Assembly: GCA_000750105.3 (NCBI GenBank)
Contig: JPHH03000069.1
Span: 1-64,000 of the forward strand
Length of the DNA: 64,000 bases
Direction: 5' to 3'
DNA from: Tolypocladium sp. Sup5 PDA-1
Lineage: Eukaryota > Ascomycota > Sordariomycetes > Hypocreales > Ophiocordycipitaceae
Shown: positions 55,100 to 64,000 of the stretch, one piece after another
Position numbering within the stretch: the first letter of the stretch is position 1
Layout: each line of letters begins with the position of its first letter
Notes under the pieces: model-generated
Databases searched by the model: none
The model's input: only the letters and a program-made list of their open reading frames with translations
Told to the model about the DNA's origin: nothing
Program-made: the position numbers and the translations under genes

Positions 55100-57400
55100 T
55101 CAGCTCACTGGCTCTGGGCTACCTAGGTTGAACATGGCATCTGACATCTAGCATCATGTAAGTATCATCGTTTTTAATGAGAGTCAATGCCCGCGGCAAT
55201 CGCCCGTCAACTTACCATAAAGTCCCAATCCTCCATAAAGTCAAGAGACATGCTCAAAGGAACCTCGTCGCCCTGGCTTCCACCTGCTTTTGCCTCGAGC
55301 ACTAGCAGCGACCTTTCCTCGGCTTCTTCCGCGGCCTTGACTATCAACTCCGACAGCTCGTCCTCCCCAACGCGTCTTAAGAGCCCCTGGATCTGAGCGG
55401 CGACCACGCAGTTGCCAAGGTAGCCCTTCATGTTTGTCTCTCCAGCCTCGATGCAGCGCAGAGACCACGTTTTCGCTTCTTCCAAAACAGAGAGCAGGTC
55501 TGGCCTTAGAGAAACATGCCCCAGGCTGTCTTCTTCTTCTTGTAGCTGAGCCCTGAGCTCCATTGCGATGAGAAGGCTGGCTTGGAAAGCACTTATGCGA
55601 AAGAACCCAGAGCCACAGGCTATAAGCCTTGCGAAATCCTCACGACCCGATGGAGCCCCGCTGTGGTGAGAAGACGCAGCCGTAATGGCCGAGGACGGAC
55701 ATGCCGCACTCCATATCTTGAGTGATGTCTCGACTACCACTCTTCTTGAAAAAGCATAAGCTGTCTCATATAATGCCGGCTGGAAAAACGGAACATGAAG
55801 AGACACCATGTAGCGATGCATGAGGAAGTCCACTGCGCAAACTGCAAATTGGGAGCAGGATGGCCCAGTAGTCGAGTTGCGCCCCTGGAGATTCTGGCGC
55901 AAAAGTTTATATGACGCCCTTAGCTCTGCATCGAGCCGAAGTGCCTCCTCGTACGTACACCGGGAGCCGAGATTGTTCAAGCACCTTGTGACTTCCAGGC
56001 GGAGCGGAAACGTCTTCCGGAGTGCTATTGCGACAGACATTCCGGTAAGATTAGCGTCTGGCTTCGGCACAGGATCGTCGGCCACGAGCTGGCTGTCGTC
56101 AAAGTTCCCGGGAGGCTCGGTATCAAAATCGTCCAGGGAAACGAGAGGAGGTCCCCCGGATGCCATGCTTGATTGCAGGGTTACCTCCAAGATCGTGTTC
56201 CATAGCCTTCGGCGCGTCTCAGCTGTGAAAGCTGTGCCACTTGCGAGAAGCTTCGGGTCTCTATGCAAGCCCATGTAAACTGCAGTTCTGAGTAAGGCGC
56301 CGGCCGAGATCCAGATGAGACCTTCGCCGACACCGGCCGTTTCACGGGCGAGCAAGTGTAGAATACTGATCTGCAGCGATTCGATGTTCAGTCGCGACTT
56401 CAACTCCGGCTCTGAAAGCCATGTCTGGGCCTCGTATATCCATCGGATGGCCAAGTCACGCAGAGAGAAGTTCTCATCATACGTGGTGGCTCCAATGGCA
56501 AGCACAAGCTTGAGTTGAACCAAGAATGATGTACTGGGATCGCAATCTGATGTCCACGCCGCCTCGTAGTCTCTCCTAAAGGTGGGAATATGGAGAACTC
56601 GATAGACGGTTTCTGTTGTCCGGAGGTAACGGTCGACGAGCTCATCTGCGACTTCTTTGGGTGGTAAATCGGCAGTCGGCGGCGAGGGCCAGGGCGGTGC
56701 CCGTTGTGACTTGATTACCTTTGCCAAGTATTTACATCTCCGTAACCCGGCAGACACCTTGGACGTCTCTGCTCGTACGTGTGGCTCAATGGTCTGTACA
56801 ATGTCTCGGAACAGCTAGCCAGTAAGTCAGGCTCCTGCACAATGCAGCTTCATGAATGGCACGACACGTACCAATGCAACTCCGTTGAACCAGTGGCTTT
56901 GGCCAAACAGGCGGGTCTTGTGCATGAAACTGCGGGCGCTGACCTGAGACTTGGCCGACAAGCGGTCTCCATGGACGTGGTACGTGCCAGCTAGACCTGA
57001 GGTTATTGTCTCGACGGTAGTCTCCGGAGTCTGAGTTATGTGCTGGGCGTCAGCGGACCCGTCTGTAGCAGACGTCCGACTGACAAGGGTTGTCGCATTC
57101 GACGTGCTGGGAACAGAGGACTTTGGTGTTGAGCGTTGGGACGAGGACTCTGTATTCGTTCTGGAATCCTCAAGGATGGGTCCAGCTTGACTCCGCCGTG
57201 ACGATTCAGAAGGCTGAGCCTCGTAGACGCAAGTCTCATTTCTGGACCGCACACAGTTGCTGCAGGGAGTTTCTCTATTGCATCGGATCTTGCGCCTCCG
57301 GCACAGGGTGCATGAGCTGTGCCGTGTCAGCTTCAAACATCAATCGTGGATCGCCAACGTACACGGCTGGTCGTCTCCGGCGGCGTGTGGGTTCGGTCAT
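55100..57400 (-). CDS. Zn(II)2Cys6 fungal-specific transcription factor
   Basis: The zinc cluster CTLCRRRKIRCNRETPCSNC is followed by a Ser/Thr-rich linker, then the fungal_trans middle region (ELVDRYLRTTETVYRVLHIP, ISAGALLRTAVYMGLHRDP, ETRRRLWNTILEVTLQSSMA). The main exons are 57330-56872 and 56793-55216. A strong GTAAGT donor at 55215 joins a 48-nt last exon (55147-55100) encoding DAMFNLGSPEPVS, which restores the usual acidic/aromatic tail. The 5' end is unsettled: the zinc-cluster frame opens at 57336 without an ATG. ATG 57400 (MTEPTRRRRRPA) would fit, but only through a 34-nt intron, shorter than normal. Expect a nuclear regulator of 690-710 aa; target genes unknown, possibly the nearby FAD dehydrogenase. 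Confidence 0.85.
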
Positions 57401-58035
57401 GATGCTCGCCGGCTCGTACTTGTGCCTTGTAAATCGCCAATCACAAATGCCGTACGATACCCCGGGCTGTTCTTCATCCCAAGGACACGGACTTGGCAGG
57501 CAAGAAACCTTGGTGAGGAACCGCACATCAACACGTTGGAGAGTCGAGGTGAGATCTGCGCTTTTGGTCTCTATAGCTCGCCATTTGCCGAGTCCGATGG
57601 CCGAGGCCCGAGACCGTCTGAAGCGCTGCTATTGGCAGTTCCCTAATACATCATGCACTGCTCTGGACCTCCTGTTTTCCATCTACCTCTGCACTGGAAC
57701 CACAGGAGCTCACATGTGCCAATGACCATTAGCTCTCGTGGCGCTTGAATGAGCCCCGCGGTATCGTAGATGAGGTTCCGGTAACAAAGTATGGCGAGCT
57801 TCCGTGATTCAGTGGCGTACTGTGTTGGCGTACTGTGTTCTTTAGCAAGGCCGCAACCAAAGGAAAATATGGGCAACATGTATTGAACCGAACGATGCTG
57901 TCTGCAATCCGCATGAACTATTGGCCATACTCAGGATGCGGAGGCTTGTGTTGGCGTATATGGTAATGTTTTCAAGCGCTCAGCTGTTCATAACAACTCA
58001 AAGCCGTGGGCTGAAGGCTTCCAGCGTGCAAGCTT
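57401..58035. other. Intergenic, upstream of regulator
   Basis: Probable 5' leader and promoter of the minus-strand regulator. Short frames here have no motif. No supported gene. Confidence 0.45.
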
Positions 58036-58359
58036 GACTTTTCGACTCCTACTTCAAGGGTCTCGGTGCCCACATCGTCGCGAGCATCCTCGCCAACCCG
58101 GACAAGTATTATGTAGAGTACGACCGCCCGCTATTGAAGAACGACGCGTGCATCGTCAAGAGCTGACGATTCGCAGAATGGCTCGAGTCGGAGCGAGCGT
58201 GGTATGCTGCCACCGAACGCGTCCTCGAACAGCACGTCTACGACAGCGATGAGCCAGAAATACATCATCAACCTGGACGACGAGGTTCTCAACATGAATT
58301 TCAGCATCCACTGGAAGCTGGGCAACATTTCGCGTCAGGGCAACATGTACACTTCCTGA
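58036..58359 (+). pseudogene. Unidentified gene relic
   Basis: One plus frame reads FDSYFKGLGAHIVASILANP and YYVEYDRPLLKNDACIVKS, hits TGA at 58164-58166, then continues RFAEWLESERAWYAATERVL. After a frame change near 58250 it reads KYIINLDDEVLNMNFSIHW and LGNISRQGNMYTS. The composition is protein-like throughout, with one nonsense codon and one frameshift, so I call it a relic. I do not recognise the family. Confidence 0.4.
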
Positions 58360-58824
58360 GCTGGTCAATACCAGAACTTGGGGCAATGGAAGTTTTTGAG
58401 TCTGACAGATACGGACGAGAACGCTGCAGGGAGATGTTGTAAATGGCTAGGCGAACCGACGGATTCGTGATATGAATTTATTATATGGACTTTCCGCTGC
58501 AGTTCGTAGCCGCTGGGGGAACCGTGGCACGGCTCGACGTCTGTTGCAAACTCGCCAGTATCTGGGAGTTTGCTGGGCTCCATGGCGTGGTAAGTTCCTC
58601 GAGTTCCGCTATCGCGGGTGGGCAATAAATGGTAGTCAAGGTTCAAGTACACATGTCAGGGATTGATTGATGACCTGCTTAAACAAGGCCTTGGGTGGCT
58701 GATTTACACATCAGGAAGCTTCGCTTAGGAATCAACCTACAAGCGAGTCTGCCCATGAACGTGTAGGCGCTGTCGCTTCTCTCTCAGTGGGACATGCTTC
58801 TGCGACTGCGTAGTCTCTTGACTC
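58360..58824. other. Intergenic
   Basis: 3' flank of the FAD dehydrogenase. I see nothing else here. Confidence 0.5.
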
Positions 58825-60540
58825 TCACTCACTCGGTCCGGCCAACTCGTCCGCAATGCCTCTCCCTGCCGCTCGCCCCGAGAAGATGCATCCTCCCAGG
58901 AACGTGCCCTCGAGGGAGTTGTATCCATGAACGCCTCCGCCACCAAAGCCGGCTACCTCTCCGGCCGCGTACAGACCCGGGAATGGCTTCCCATCAGCCC
59001 GCATTACGTTGCTGCTCAAGTTTGTCTCAATGCCGCCGAGGGTTTTACGTGTCAGCAGATTTAAGCGCACCGCGATCAGCGGGCCATGTGCCTTGTCCAG
59101 AATGCGATGCGGCTTCGCCACACGGCCGAGCTTCTCCGGCCAGTACGACCTTGCATTGTTGATGAGCATCGCCTGGGCATCCTTGGAATACGCGTTGTTC
59201 ATCTGACCGTCACGGGCCTCTACCACGTCCTTGATCTTGGCCAATTCGAGGGCGGGACCTCCGCGCTCCGCCGCCAACTTGTTCATGCCGGCGACGAGGT
59301 CTTCGAGGTTGTCGCGGACAACAAAGTCTTTGCCGTGCTTCTGGAAGTTCTGAACAGGAACGCTGCCTTTGCCACCAAAGATCCTCGTGAGGAGCATCCA
59401 GATGCTCTTGCCAGTGATGTCGGGGTTCTGCTCGGACCCGGAAAGGCCGAATTCGCGGGCGATAATGGACTGGTCGAGGATGAACCAGGTGTAATCGTAT
59501 CCCGTGCTGCAGATGTACTTCAACGTCCCCAGCGTGTCCGCGCCTGGGAACAAGAAGGGCGGAAGCCTCTTGCCCGTGGCATCGAGCCAGAGAGATGAGG
59601 GCCCGGGCAGGACGCGGATGCCGTGACCAGGCCAAATGGGGTTCCAGTTCTGCAGGCCCTCGGTATAGTGCCACATGCGATCGCGGTTGATGACGTGTGC
59701 GCCGGCAGACTCGGTGATGCCAATCATGCGTCCATCGACGTGGGCAGGGACGCCAACAACGAAGTGGTCGGGAACCTTGGGGCCCATTCTATCGACGGGC
59801 CATGCCGCCTTGACGGCATCCACGTTGCCCCCGATGCCCCCGGACGAGACGAGGACAGCGGCGCCGTGTATCTCGAATTTGCCCACCTCGGTCCGGGACG
59901 ACTTGACGCCACGGAGCGATTCGTCGTCCTCGAGGACCCGGCCCTTGACTCCAATGGCCCGCCCGGTGGACTCGTCCAGCACCAGCTCGTCGACGACATG
60001 GCGGAACTTGAACTCGACGAGGCCCTTCTCCGCAGCCTTCTTGACCGGCTCCGCAAAGACCCTGACCACCTCGGGCCCAGTGCCCCACGTCAGATGGAAC
60101 CTCGGCACCGAGTTGCCATGGCCATCGGCCGTGCCGTCGCCCCGCTCCGCCCAGCCCACGCTAGACATGAAGCCCAGCCCGCGGGCCTTGACGTAGTCCT
60201 CCATCTCATCCGTGGCAAAGTCGACGAATGCCTCGGCCCATTGACGCGGCCAAAAGTCCTCGTCCTCGCGGTCGAAGCGGGCCGAGCCCTGCCAGTCGCG
60301 CATGGCCTGTTCCCGCGAGTCCTTGATGCCCATGCGTCGCTGCTCGCTGGAGTCGACGATGAAGAGCCCGCCGAGGGACCAGAACGCCTGGCCGCCGAGG
60401 CTGTTGGCATTTTCCTGGTCCAGGAAGAGCGTGGGGACGCCGCGCTGGGAGAGCTCGAAGCCAGCCACGAGCCCGGCTAAGCCAGCGCCGACAATGATGA
60501 CGGGCTTTTGCGTCTGCTGGCCGTTGGGATCTGAGGCCAT
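58825..60540 (-). CDS. FAD-dependent dehydrogenase (KSTD/fumarate-reductase-like)
   Basis: Single-exon 571-aa protein from ATG 60540. The Rossmann FAD motif VIIVGAGLAGLVAGFEL with following acidic residue (LFLDQEN) lies near the N-terminus. Further family features are NSLGGQAFWSLGGLF, AAVLVSSGGIGGN, RVLPGPSSLWLDATGKRLPP and the C-terminal FAD-closing segment PFPGLYAAGEVAGFGGGGVH then SLEGTFLGGCIFSGRAAGR. This is the FAD_binding_2 superfamily, closest in style to 3-ketosteroid-delta-1-dehydrogenase-like 'FAD-binding dehydrogenases' that are widespread in bacteria. The C-terminal GPSE is not a peroxisome signal. Reaction unknown; steroid or enoate redox is a guess. Intron-free and GC-rich. The frame is open for 147 codons upstream, but that part is not family-like. 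Confidence 0.85.
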   Translation of the reverse strand: MASDPNGQQTQKPVIIVGAGLAGLVAGFELSQRGVPTLFLDQENANSLGGQAFWSLGGLFIVDSSEQRRMGIKDSREQAMRDWQGSARFDREDEDFWPRQWAEAFVDFATDEMEDYVKARGLGFMSSVGWAERGDGTADGHGNSVPRFHLTWGTGPEVVRVFAEPVKKAAEKGLVEFKFRHVVDELVLDESTGRAIGVKGRVLEDDESLRGVKSSRTEVGKFEIHGAAVLVSSGGIGGNVDAVKAAWPVDRMGPKVPDHFVVGVPAHVDGRMIGITESAGAHVINRDRMWHYTEGLQNWNPIWPGHGIRVLPGPSSLWLDATGKRLPPFLFPGADTLGTLKYICSTGYDYTWFILDQSIIAREFGLSGSEQNPDITGKSIWMLLTRIFGGKGSVPVQNFQKHGKDFVVRDNLEDLVAGMNKLAAERGGPALELAKIKDVVEARDGQMNNAYSKDAQAMLINNARSYWPEKLGRVAKPHRILDKAHGPLIAVRLNLLTRKTLGGIETNLSSNVMRADGKPFPGLYAAGEVAGFGGGGVHGYNSLEGTFLGGCIFSGRAAGRGIADELAGPSE

Positions 60541-62271
60541 AGTGAGAAAACACCGCGGGGCTTGCGATGGGACGGGCCGTAGATGTACGGGCGAGAGTGT
60601 AGATGTACGGGCGAGTATGGGGGGGAGGGCGCAGACTCGTTGATATGCAAATCGGAAGATCATTCCATGTACTCGTAAGTAAGCAAGCTCGACGCGGGGC
60701 AGGCCACAGGTGTCACTGGTCGCATGAACCCACTGTGCGGCAACTGCGATCCTCACCCTGTCAGGTGGCTGCAGCCAGTGCAAAGTGCAACCACAAGGTC
60801 CCCGGTACAACCCAAGGCGTCTCACAGCACAAGCTGATGGGCAGCTCTGCCGGCGTGAAACAGAAGGTGAATGAATAGAAGAGAAACTAAAAAAATCATC
60901 AGGAGCATTCTCGTCGAGTCCGATGGCCCAACTTGGCTTCACGGCATCTCCAGTGAGCTCGTGCAGATGTACCAGCACCAACTGGTCAACCCTGCTTCAG
61001 TGTAAATGGACTGTATGCAGATGGACACATTATACTACCACCCTTGCCCGAACGCATTATGCCTTCACCAGGCGGGCCAATTCTGGCAGACCCCATGCAC
61101 GAGAATCGTGTCAGTGACGTCTACAGGGCGGCTTGGGCCTCCGGCGTGCCCAACTCTTCCGACATCTCTATCACTCGGCTGGATTCTACTCCTTCCAGAA
61201 ACCCCAACTCGGCTACGATAGCACGATCGCCAGATGACGCTAGTCGAGACTAACCTTGCTACAGGTCCATGGGCTTACAGCATCTGCCGCTGTCACTGTG
61301 TCGCTCGCTATGACGTCGGTCATTGCCAAGTCCAGCCAAGTCGTGAGCTAGAACTCGACGGTTATATATCCACAGCCTGGCATCTTGCACGTGGCGCCGG
61401 CGTTCATCATCTATGAAGACAGCACCATGCACGGGACGAGACACTCTACGAACCATCGCGTCATCTATCCGCATCCTTGGCCAGGGGGTACAGTGCCTCC
61501 CAGTGACCTGGGATTTCACTCCCACGGGGACGACCAAAACTGCATGCGGGCCTGTGTCCCTGTCATCAGAAAAATCCAGGTGGTGAATTGGCATTCTAAA
61601 GTATTGTTCTGTGTGAACTAGTAAGAGCCGTACATCAGGCTCTAAGATGAGCACTTGGCCCCGACTAAGGTCGGGTGGCCCGGCACTTTTAGCGGCCAAT
61701 AAGCAATAATGCCTCCCCAACTAGACTGTTGCCTAGGGTAAGTCTAATACAAGAAGGGGCTGTGAAAGAAGGAAGCTCGGATCCACATGTAGTCCCAACC
61801 GGGCTCTGTCTTTGAAGGCGAAACTAGCCTCTCCTCCTCTATAGTCAAAATCTCATGTCCAGCTACGTCTCATGTAGTATCTTTCATCAACTTCCGTCAA
61901 AGCCGTAATCCATGGATAAGGTATACTAACCAACGCGTTGTCTTGAGAACCAACCACTACACAGATTTGGCAATGTGAATGTGCCGTATCTGCTCAGATG
62001 AAAGCTCCTCAAACAAAAGGAGCTATTGCGCGAATTTACATTTGGACGTGGGCAGCGCTGATACCACCTGGCGAACCCTTTGGAGCTACTCCACAGGCGA
62101 GCAGGCAAGCCACAGTACCTTCAGCTCACAGGTGCCTGTTGCTTGGCTATTCTGGCCGACAATACCTCCAACAGTAGCACTTCAAGCTATGAATATAAAA
62201 GGCCTGGCACTCCGCTCATATAAAGTTCCCATCTACGAACCCATTTGTTCTACGCAGTATCAGCAATCAAA
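60541..62271. other. Long divergent intergenic region
   Basis: 1.7 kb between the FAD dehydrogenase and the small secreted protein gene. Frames at 61259-61720 (-) and 61385-61621 (+) overlap each other and have no motif. The right end holds a TATA box for the secreted protein. No gene called. Confidence 0.45.
62194..62200 (+). promoter_or_regulatory. TATA box of small secreted protein gene
   Basis: TATAAAA lies 78 bp upstream of the ATG at 62272, a typical fungal TATA-to-start distance. Confidence 0.55.
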
Positions 62272-62702
62272 ATGAAACTCACTATATTTTCCATTTCTAT
62301 TTTGGCTGGCTCAGTCCTGGCAACTCCGCTCGACCTGGAGACTTCGCTAGAGGCGCGCGAACTGGAGGCTTCGCTAGCAATTCGCGACCCTGTGCTCAAC
62401 CCTCGCCAGACAGCAAGCGGATGCTACTATTCGTAAGTTTTACTAATATGTCTCTTATTCTCTGGTATATATACCCTAACGCAAGCCTAGTGCGTCTCCA
62501 ACGTGCTGCATTCCGATGGTCTGCCGGTGTCCCAATGGTAACGAACCTCCTCCTGGCTTTCTGGGCTCAAATGCTGACGGCGTACCTAGGGTGGATCTAT
62601 AAGACGAACGATGTACTGGCAGCGCAGGGGAAGAGTGGCTGTGACCCGCCGTGGGCGTTCATTGCCAAATCAAGTAGTGGTGTCAAGGGATACTGCTGCT
62701 GA
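62272..62702 (+). CDS. Small secreted eight-cysteine protein
   Basis: Three exons (62272-62432, 62491-62537, 62590-62702) splice in phase, giving 106 aa. A clear signal peptide (MKLTIFSISILAGSVLA) is followed by a propeptide with a duplicated nine-residue unit and an Arg-ending processing site (NPRQ, Kex2-like). The mature part of about 58 residues has eight Cys in the order C, CC, C, C, C, CC. Such short, Cys-rich, signal-bearing proteins with a TATA box are typical effector or antimicrobial candidates of fungi. I recognise no named family and claim no activity. Both introns are short (58 and 52 nt) and keep the cysteine pattern intact. Confidence 0.78.
62335..62388 (+). repeat. 27-bp imperfect tandem duplication in propeptide
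   Basis: 62335-62361 and 62362-62388 are two 27-nt units encoding LETSLEARE and LEASLAIRD. They form most of the propeptide of the small secreted protein. Confidence 0.7.
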
Positions 62703-63383
62703 TACAACAACATGGCATAATCGACTAGAGATACGCGCCATCCCATCAATGACGTTAACAGGTAGTCAATTAGGCTCACTCAGACAACCTCGTATATCAT
62801 TGTATAGCTATATATAAGATATATTCACGTACGCCTCTAAATAACAAACTTGGCCAGTAGGCATATTCTCCGAGCCTTCTGCGCCCAGGCGCCAAGCACA
62901 CGAGTTGGGTACTGTGTTTAGATGCCATGGATTGGGTGTGGTATTAGATAATCACCGAACCATCAACAAAGTCGGACCTTATCGTACCAGAATTTACGCA
63001 AGAAGCAATTCGCTCCTTACTAAACCCGTAACTATTAAGAGGTTCCCGTAGCAACCTGTTCTCCTCGGCGAAATTCCCTTCCTACGTTCTGGACCTCGGA
63101 AAAGAGTCGAATTTCTAACTAGACTGGCGCTAGTAACTGTGTCTGTTGACGGCGTTGCTCTCTACCTTTGCCTCACGTTTTGTGATGGCAAATATACAGA
63201 GGGGAGGGTGTAAGTAGTCGCACACTCCGGGCTGATGATGTCAACCATCAGAGATAATTAAATTATTTGCATATAGCGTGTGTCCACATTATGCCAAATC
63301 TAAGGATAATTAGGGTAAGGAAGCGAGCTGCAAACCTGCTTCGTAAGTGTCGAGGATAAGTATGAAGTGATTTTGGCATTCCC
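62703..63383. other. Intergenic
   Basis: Lies between the 3' ends of two convergent genes. I see no gene or repeat. Confidence 0.5.
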
Positions 63384-64000
63384 TCATAGACCATGTGAAG
63401 ATGACAAGAGAGTATCAGGGCTCCAGTCATCATCAAGCGATAAATCTTGGGCATCGTCGTCCGCTTCGGATAAAACGTGCAGCACGCATCTTTCCACGCC
63501 GCGGCGGGCCTCGCTGCTCATAGACCCGAGAACATTGGTCATGTGCAGCACGTATTCCGTCTTCCGACTACTATCGGGAATATTTAAGCAGTTACCAAAC
63601 ATCGTAGCACGCAGTCCGTCAACAGAGTGCTGCCAGGAACTTCGGGATACCTCGAGCAGTATATCCAGCATGGCCAAATCGCTCAGGGTTGGTGAGGCTA
63701 TGCAGTCCCCAGACCCCAACGCGGGCAACGTGTGAGTTGTGGACGCAGACTCCTGGAAAAGAATGCTGATGAGCAACACGCACGACAGCCGTCCAAACTC
63801 GTATTGGCTGCAGGGCTCGTCCTGGACTGGCTCTCGCATTTGGCGGTGCATGTCGCTTTGCAGAAGGAGCACGGCGTCGTGAACGTTGGCGTACCGGCAG
63901 AGGCCGTCAAAGCGTACCCCAAGCGATGACCTTGTGAAAGTGCGCAAGTCTTGCATAAACGAAATAAGCCAGAGGCAGCGTATCCGATGCAGATTCTCCG
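63384..64000 (-). CDS. Fungal-specific transcription factor, C-terminal part (runs off window)
   Basis: A minus-strand frame of about 205 codons is open to the window end at 64000. It includes CRYANVHDAVLLLQSDMHRQM, EFGRLSCVLLISILFQESAS, WQHSVDGLRATMFGN, TEYVLHMTNVLGSMSSEARR and GVERCVLHVLSEADDD. The wording fits the regulatory domain of fungal-specific Zn2Cys6 regulators of the Fungal_trans_2 type. The zinc cluster would lie outside the window. Near 63900-64000 another frame (DTLPLAYFVYARLAHFHK) also looks coding, so an intron or frameshift there is possible. Confidence 0.55.
   Translation of the reverse strand, partial: ENLHRIRCLWLISFMQDLRTFTRSSLGVRFDGLCRYANVHDAVLLLQSDMHRQMREPVQDEPCSQYEFGRLSCVLLISILFQESASTTHTLPALGSGDCIASPTLSDLAMLDILLEVSRSSWQHSVDGLRATMFGNCLNIPDSSRKTEYVLHMTNVLGSMSSEARRGVERCVLHVLSEADDDAQDLSLDDDWSPDTLLSSSHGL

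Noticed and set aside
59623..60480. 285-codon plus-strand frame
   Set aside because: Antisense shadow of the FAD dehydrogenase, which has unmistakable motifs.
61259..61720. 153-codon minus-strand frame
   Set aside because: No recognisable domain, overlapped by an equally plausible plus frame, no promoter or splice evidence.
1..64000. tRNA, rRNA and CRISPR features
   Set aside because: No convincing T-arm/anticodon pairing, rRNA words or regularly spaced repeat arrays were seen by eye; a tRNAscan-type run would be needed to exclude tRNAs fully.

Overview
The window looks like nuclear DNA of a filamentous ascomycete, most likely a sordariomycete. Genes carry short introns (about 50-110 nt) with GTRAGT-like donors and CTAAC/CTRAC-type branch sites. 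The gene set is typically fungal: Zn(II)2Cys6 regulators, 2EXR-domain proteins, CMR1, an Mtf2-like mitochondrial protein, VPS36, GT32 mannosyltransferases, a FUSC/ArAE transporter, and heme-thiolate and alpha-dioxygenase-like peroxidases. The first ~3.6 kb is extremely TpA-rich and stop-riddled, and a kinase-like relic carries only Gln/Trp-to-stop lesions; both are typical of repeat-induced point mutation (RIP). No species name is claimed.

Layout. 1-3650: AT-rich RIP-type repeat block. 4.1-11.8 kb: sparse genes, namely a wax-synthase/MBOAT-like acyltransferase (-), a small eight-cysteine protein (+), a coiled-coil plus 2EXR protein (+) and a secreted M28 aminopeptidase (+). 11.8-16.7 kb: accessory stretch with hairpins, a large palindrome in two copies, and the broken APH-like kinase gene. 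16.7-24 kb: conserved genes, FUSC-like transporter (-), CMR1 (-) and Mtf2-like (+), the last two sharing a 378-bp promoter. 24.8-30 kb: an Hsp70-like ATPase (-) divergent from a SANT-like/coiled-coil protein (+). 30.3-36.3 kb: two SDR relics around a second 2EXR gene, then VPS36 and a BCS1-type AAA relic. 36.5-42.8 kb: a metallo-beta-lactamase-fold hydrolase, a Zn2Cys6 regulator, and a divergent pair of heme enzymes (peroxidase family 2 and alpha-dioxygenase-like) whose shared promoter holds telomere-like CCCTAA boxes and a 13-bp tandem repeat. 43.5-47.4 kb: a graveyard with a Tc1/mariner-type transposase relic, a copia-type 3' end with a 309-bp LTR, an XlnR-like regulator relic and a carboxylesterase relic. 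47.9-53.5 kb: three glycan/GPI/sphingolipid genes (OCH1-like GT32, SUR1-like GT32, GPI12). 55.1-64 kb: a Zn2Cys6 regulator, an unidentified relic, a KSTD/fumarate-reductase-like FAD dehydrogenase, a small secreted eight-cysteine protein with a duplicated propeptide, and the 3' part of another probable regulator that runs off the window.

Functionally the window alternates syntenic housekeeping islands with repeat-rich accessory DNA. The most interesting accessory unit is the 39.1-42.8 kb divergent heme-enzyme pair, with a regulator and a hydrolase beside it; it could form a small oxylipin/lipid-oxidation module. This is inference from gene order. Gene models were spliced by eye: exon phases were checked arithmetically, but no homology search was run and no product is experimentally supported.
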